A stretch of DNA of 64,000 bases, from positions 3,658,001-3,722,000 of the forward strand of contig NZ_CP023564.1 of the NCBI RefSeq assembly GCF_002407065.1, read 5' to 3'. The stretch is from Brachybacterium ginsengisoli (GTDB lineage: Bacteria > Actinomycetota > Actinomycetes > Actinomycetales > Dermabacteraceae). Of this stretch, positions 60,424 through 64,000 are shown piece after piece (positions within the stretch are counted from its first letter, which is position 1; each line of letters opens with the position of its first letter). The translations under genes and the position numbers were made by a program. The notes beneath the pieces are model-generated. The model was not told the DNA's origin. It saw only the letters and a list, made by a program, of their open reading frames with translations, and did not search any database.

Positions 60424-61689
60424 TCAGTCGGCCACGGACCGCGGGTGGGAGCGACGCTCCACGAGGTGCCACGTCCACAGCAGCGAGCCGGCCACCACGA
60501 AGACCACGGCCGCGACGGCGACCACGGTGAGGCTCCCGGTGATCAGCGGCGCGATGACCCCGGAGAGCAGGGCGTTGACGACCAGGGTGAAGAAGGTCCC
60601 CAGCGACGCGGCGGCGCCGCGGTGGTGCGGGAACAGGTCCAGGATCTCCAGCTGGATCGGGGCGAAGAACAGCGAGGCCGTGAAGGACATCAGCATCGGC
60701 CCCACCAGCACCGGGATCAGGGAGGCGTCCAGCTGCCCGGAGGGGTCGGGGAAGACCATCACCAGCACCAGGTTCAGGCCGCTGGTGAGCAGGGTGCCCA
60801 GGTAGCCGAGGGTGATCAGGCGGGTGCGGTCCATCGCGCCGGCCGCACGACCCACCACGAACGAGCCCGCCATCATACCCACGATCAGCGGGCCGAACAG
60901 CACCCAGAAGTCCTGCTCCCCCAGCCCCAGCAGGCGCACGACGATGATCGGCGCGGCGGCGACGAACACGAAGTGGGCGGCGAAGCCGAGCGCGGTCGCG
61001 AGCGCGATCCGCACCATCGTCCCTGAACGGCCCACCTCCCAGAGCGAGCCGACCACGGAGCCGAGCCGCAGCGGGATGCGGGCGCTGCGGGGCAGCGACT
61101 CGGGCATCAGCGCGGTCAGCACCATCACCAGCACTCCGTACAGGCCGACGCCCGCGAACACCCAGCGCCAGTCCCCGAGCAGAAGCAGCCATCCGCCGAG
61201 CATCGGCGCGATCACGGGCGACAGCGCGAAGATCATCATGACCTGCGCCATCAGGCGCTGCGCCTCGGCCCCGGCGAAGAGGTCGCGGATCACCACCCGC
61301 GAGACGATCGTGGCGGCGCCGGCGCTCATCCCCTGCAGCACCCGCAGCGCGATCAGCATGCCCATCCCCGAGGCGAGGACCGCGCCGAACATCGCCAGGA
61401 TGTAGATCGCGAGGCCCGTGAGCATCACGGGCTTGCGGCCCAGGGCGTCCGAGAGCGGGCCGTGGAACACGCTCATCACCGCGAAGGACGCGAGGTAGAC
61501 GCTGATCAGCTGCTGCAGCACCACGTCCGAGGCACCGAACTCCTGCCCGATCTGCGTGAACGCCGGGAAGACGGTGTTGATGGTGAACGGCCCGAGCATG
61601 CCCAGCGCCGCGAGGGTGAGGGTGATGCGGGCGCCGGCGGCGCGACGGGGCGAGGGTGCTGCGGGATCGGCCGCCGCCGGGGTGGTCAC
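60424..61689 (-). CDS. Bcr/CflA-family drug efflux MFS transporter
   Basis: A 421-residue twelve-helix exporter. The family start TLAALGMLGPFTINTVFPAF, motif A HGPLSDALGRKPVML, and RVLQGMSAGAATIVSRVVIRDLF fit Bcr/CflA well. GTG start at 61689 with only a weak GGGGT upstream. Likely proton-driven efflux of a toxic compound. Confidence 0.92.
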   Translation of the reverse strand: MTTPAAADPAAPSPRRAAGARITLTLAALGMLGPFTINTVFPAFTQIGQEFGASDVVLQQLISVYLASFAVMSVFHGPLSDALGRKPVMLTGLAIYILAMFGAVLASGMGMLIALRVLQGMSAGAATIVSRVVIRDLFAGAEAQRLMAQVMMIFALSPVIAPMLGGWLLLLGDWRWVFAGVGLYGVLVMVLTALMPESLPRSARIPLRLGSVVGSLWEVGRSGTMVRIALATALGFAAHFVFVAAAPIIVVRLLGLGEQDFWVLFGPLIVGMMAGSFVVGRAAGAMDRTRLITLGYLGTLLTSGLNLVLVMVFPDPSGQLDASLIPVLVGPMLMSFTASLFFAPIQLEILDLFPHHRGAAASLGTFFTLVVNALLSGVIAPLITGSLTVVAVAAVVFVVAGSLLWTWHLVERRSHPRSVAD

Positions 61690-61789
61690 CCCAGGAGCCT
61701 AGGGGCCCTGGGGGCTGCGGGGCATCGGCCTCTCACGCCTCGGCGCCGGGCACCGCCTGCGAGGCGGCGCCCGGCATCCTGCGGGGTGC

Positions 61790-62407
61790 TCACTCCCGAT
61801 GCGCCCACAGGTCGCGCAGCAGCGCGATCTCGGCGAGGTGGTGGATCAGCTCGCGGTTGATGTGGGCGACGAGCGTGGCGCGCGAGGAGGCGGCGTAGGG
61901 CCCCTCTGCCTCGCCGACGGCGATCTGGAGGGCGTCCGCGTCCCAGCTGCGCACACCGGCGATCCAGCGTTCGTACTCGGCATCGAACTGGGCGAGGGCT
62001 TCGTCAGCCGTGGCGGCGTAGTCCCAGCTCAGGTAGTCCGCGGGCGGGCCGCCGAAGTGGGAGTGGCTGCGCACGGCGAGCACGCCCACGATGACGTGCC
62101 CGAGCCGCCACGCGATCGTGGTGAACGGAGCGGGCGTCGGCTCGGGCCTCTCGAAGTCGATGGCCATCGCTCCGGAGCCGCCCTGGAGACGGTTCGGCGC
62201 GAGCTCCTCGTCGGGGATCCGGGGGTGGACGGTCCAGGCCTTCCCGGCAGGGGTCGGATCGAAGAGGTACTCCTCGTCCGTGAGGCCCTCCAGCCGCGGG
62301 CGCAGCTGCGCGCGGATGTCGAACTCGATCTGGTCGATGAGCACGGTGGGCAGGTCGCCGTCGGTGCCGAGCGTCTCCCCGGCAGGAGCGGTCGCGTCGG
62401 TGGTCAA
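61790..62407 (-). CDS. DinB-family protein with TTG start
   Basis: A 205-residue DinB-like four-helix protein. Metal-binding candidate histidines are in WRLGHVIVG and in NRELIHHLAEIALLRDL; RPRLEGLTDEEYLFDP is the typical N-terminal helix. The start is TTG at 62407, supported by AGGAGG six bases upstream. Together with the gene before it forms a tandem of DinB-type proteins, possibly mycothiol-linked transferases. Function unknown. Confidence 0.85.
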   Translation of the reverse strand: MTTDATAPAGETLGTDGDLPTVLIDQIEFDIRAQLRPRLEGLTDEEYLFDPTPAGKAWTVHPRIPDEELAPNRLQGGSGAMAIDFERPEPTPAPFTTIAWRLGHVIVGVLAVRSHSHFGGPPADYLSWDYAATADEALAQFDAEYERWIAGVRSWDADALQIAVGEAEGPYAASSRATLVAHINRELIHHLAEIALLRDLWAHRE

Positions 62408-62456
62408 GGGGTCCTCCTCAGGTCGTGGGATCGAGGTGTCGTCGAAGCCGAGGGGA

Positions 62457-63032
62457 TCACCAGCCGGCCGGCGGCCAGGTCTGCCCGGCGGCGAGGGCGT
62501 TGAGCTCGTAGGCGGTCTTCCCGTCGAGGCTCTCGCGCACGATGTCCGCGTGACCGGCGTGGCGGGCGTGCTCCTCGATCTGGTGCGTGGCGTACCAGCG
62601 CATGCTCCAGCTGGTGCGGCCCTCGAACCAGGGCGCCTCGGGCACGGGACCGAGGGTGTCGAGGTCGGCCGCGCGGATCGCTGCGGCCAGATCCTCCCCG
62701 GCCCGGTGGAGCTCCTCGATGAGGGACTCCGCCGTGTCCTCGTCGCGCAGGGCCTCGGGCGCGAGCCCGCCCTCGCGCTGGGCCTGCTCGGGGGTGCGCT
62801 CGGGGTCCAGGCCCGGACCGGGCGCCGCGGCGATGGTCAGCGCCGCACCGCCGGCGACGAACGCCACGTGGCGGGCCAGGGCCCCGAGGCTCAGCCCCGA
62901 GGCGCTCGGGACCTGGGCGAGCTGCTCGCGGTCGAGACCGTGGAGGGTGGTCGCGACCTGCTCGATCTGCTGCTGGGCGAAGGTGGCGAGGGTGTCGGCC
63001 TCGCCGGTGGACTCGGCGGTCAGGAAGGGCAT
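62457..63032 (-). CDS. DinB-like protein (DUF664 type)
   Basis: A 191-residue protein with DinB landmarks LSLGALARHVAFV, EAPWFEGRTSWSMRWYATHQIEEHARHAGHADI-type helices holding several histidines, and the terminal QTWPPAGW. The ATG at 63032 has a weak GAGACGAGACC upstream. It lies 49 bases before the second DinB gene and is divergent from a WYL regulator that probably controls both. Confidence 0.85.
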   Translation of the reverse strand: MPFLTAESTGEADTLATFAQQQIEQVATTLHGLDREQLAQVPSASGLSLGALARHVAFVAGGAALTIAAAPGPGLDPERTPEQAQREGGLAPEALRDEDTAESLIEELHRAGEDLAAAIRAADLDTLGPVPEAPWFEGRTSWSMRWYATHQIEEHARHAGHADIVRESLDGKTAYELNALAAGQTWPPAGW

Positions 63033-63110
63033 CGGGGTCTCGTCTCTGTGTGCTGGCCGCGCAGTTCGCGCCGCCGTCCGGGGTGGTCGAGAACCACTCT
63101 GCCCACCGAA

Positions 63111-63129
63111 GCGGACAGCTTCTGTCCGC
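63111..63129. promoter_or_regulatory. Perfect inverted repeat, probable WYL operator
   Basis: GCGGACAG-CTT-CTGTCCGC is a perfect 8-3-8 repeat in the 118-base divergent spacer between the DinB gene and the WYL regulator. It is the obvious binding site for the regulator. Confidence 0.7.
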
Positions 63130-63133
63130 GAAG

Positions 63134-63151
63134 TGGAGGAGACTTCCTCCA
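63134..63151 (+). promoter_or_regulatory. Hairpin sequestering the Shine-Dalgarno of the WYL gene
   Basis: TGGAGGA-GACT-TCCTCCA is a perfect 7-4-7 stem-loop. The left arm is the GGAGGA ribosome site and the right arm ends at the A of the ATG. Folding in mRNA would hide the ribosome site, suggesting low or regulated translation. Confidence 0.55.
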
Positions 63152-64000
63152 TGAGCGATGTGACGACGAGAGCGCTGCGGCTCCTGGCCCTGCTGCAGTC
63201 GAGGTCGGTGTGGACCGGGCCCGACCTCGCGCTCGAGATGGGCGTGACCACGCGGACGGTGCGACGGGACGTGGACCGGCTGCGGGAGCTGGGCTACCCG
63301 GTGCTGACCTCGGCGGGGCACGGCGGCGGCTACCAGCTCGGCGCGGGCCGGGCGCTGCCGCCCCTGCTGCTGAGCTCGAGCGAGGCCGTCGCGGTCGCGG
63401 TGGGGCTGCGCCTCGCCGCCGCCAGCGCGGTGGACGGCCTGGACGAGGAGGCGCTGCGGGCGCTCGCGGCGCTGGACCGGATCCTGCCGGCGCCCGTGCG
63501 CGCGGAGGTCGGCGCGATCACCGAGGCGATGGGCGTGATCTCCCGGCCCGCCGCCGGCATCCGCTCCGAGGTGCTGATGACGCTGGCCACCGCGGTGCGC
63601 GACGGCGTGCGGGTGCGGGTCGACTACGAACGGGCCGACGGCGAGCGCGCCGAGCGCCGCCTGGAGCCCCACCGGGTGCTGTCGATGGAGGGCCGCTGGT
63701 ACCTCTTCGCCTGGGACCTGGACCGCGAGGACTGGCGCACCTTCCGCCTGGACCGCATGCTCGCCGTGCACGCCTCGACCTTCGCATTCACGCCGCGCCC
63801 CACCCCGGACATCGAGGCGGCGGTGCGGGAGTCGATCACCGTGGGCGCCTATCCGCACTCGGTGACGGTGCGGATCCTGGCCCCTCTCGAGGAGATCGCC
63901 CCGCAGGTCCCGGCGCGCGCGGGCACGGTCACGGCCGACGGGCCGGATGCCTGCGTGCTGCGCGCCGGGGCCGGCGAGCTGCACTGGGTGGTGATGCACC
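63151..64000 (+). CDS. HTH-WYL-domain transcriptional regulator (runs off the window)
   Basis: The first 283 residues of a regulator, open to the last base. An HTH_11/DeoR-like winged helix (LLQSRSVWTGPDLALEMGVTTRTVRRDV, then GYPVLTSAGHGGGYQLG) is followed by a linker and a WYL domain with GRWYLFAWDLDREDWRTFRLDRM, the motif that binds small ligands or nucleic acid. The ATG at 63151 has GGAGGAG upstream inside a hairpin. Divergent from two DinB-type genes, the typical arrangement for this class. Confidence 0.9.
   Translation, partial: MSDVTTRALRLLALLQSRSVWTGPDLALEMGVTTRTVRRDVDRLRELGYPVLTSAGHGGGYQLGAGRALPPLLLSSSEAVAVAVGLRLAAASAVDGLDEEALRALAALDRILPAPVRAEVGAITEAMGVISRPAAGIRSEVLMTLATAVRDGVRVRVDYERADGERAERRLEPHRVLSMEGRWYLFAWDLDREDWRTFRLDRMLAVHASTFAFTPRPTPDIEAAVRESITVGAYPHSVTVRILAPLEEIAPQVPARAGTVTADGPDACVLRAGAGELHWVVMH

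Noticed and set aside
1..64000. tRNA, rRNA, CRISPR, insertion sequence, phage or toxin-antitoxin loci
   Set aside because: Looked for by eye on both strands; no clover-leaf with CCA end, no regularly spaced repeats, no transposase or integrase motifs were found. A covariance-model scan would be the decisive test.

Overview
The window is about 70% GC. Its genes are closely packed, with GTG and occasional TTG starts, Tat-type and lipoprotein signals, and promoters of the form TTGAC[C/G]-17-TAnnnT. This fits a high-GC actinobacterium. Gene content resembles Dermabacteraceae such as Brachybacterium, but that is an inference from family resemblance, not a database result. No rRNA, tRNA, CRISPR array, insertion sequence or phage gene was seen.

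Region 1 (about 2-28.9 kb) is a xylan and xylo-oligosaccharide utilisation locus. It holds xylose isomerase and xylulokinase with a divergent ROK repressor. It also has a CE7 acetyl-xylan esterase, a Tat-exported GH10 xylanase, a GH10 enzyme without a signal peptide that is translationally coupled to a GH3 glycosidase, and a LacI regulator. Uptake is by two complete LplABC-type importers, each near a polytopic YesL/DUF624-like gene, an orphan duplicate solute-binding protein at 6.8 kb, and one MalEFG-type importer. No ATPase subunit is present, so these importers presumably share a distant MsiK-type ATPase. GAAA-(0-3)-TTTC palindromes recur near several of the promoters.

Region 2 (28.9-39.8 kb) continues from the MalEFG-type importer into a Gfo/Idh/MocA oxidoreductase, a ThuA-domain protein and a second oxidoreductase, each joined by 4-nt overlaps. 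A third and a fourth oxidoreductase and a GH2 beta-galactosidase follow. By analogy with ThuA/ThuB this may be a 3-keto-sugar pathway. An AspT/YidE-like transporter and a DinB-like protein are interspersed.

Region 3 (39.9-57.8 kb) concerns sugar acids. A GntR/FCD regulator, a short-chain dehydrogenase and a GntP permease come first, with two decayed genes among them: a hydroxyisobutyrate-dehydrogenase-like remnant and an IclR pseudogene. After MgtE comes an operon of a mannitol-dehydrogenase/fructuronate-reductase family protein, a zinc-type dehydrogenase, KDPG aldolase and KDG kinase. A MarR-MFS pair separates this from a second operon of an MHS-family permease, D-mannonate dehydratase and a gamma-glutamyltransferase homologue, divergent from an intact IclR regulator. 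Both sugar-acid promoters carry GTTT-N9-AAAC, suggesting one IclR regulon for fructuronate -> mannonate -> KDG -> KDPG -> pyruvate + glyceraldehyde 3-phosphate.

Region 4 (57.8-64 kb) holds an SRPBCC protein, a membrane protein, two MFS exporters, two DinB-like proteins and a WYL regulator that runs off the window end. The WYL gene has a strong inverted repeat upstream and a hairpin covering its Shine-Dalgarno sequence.
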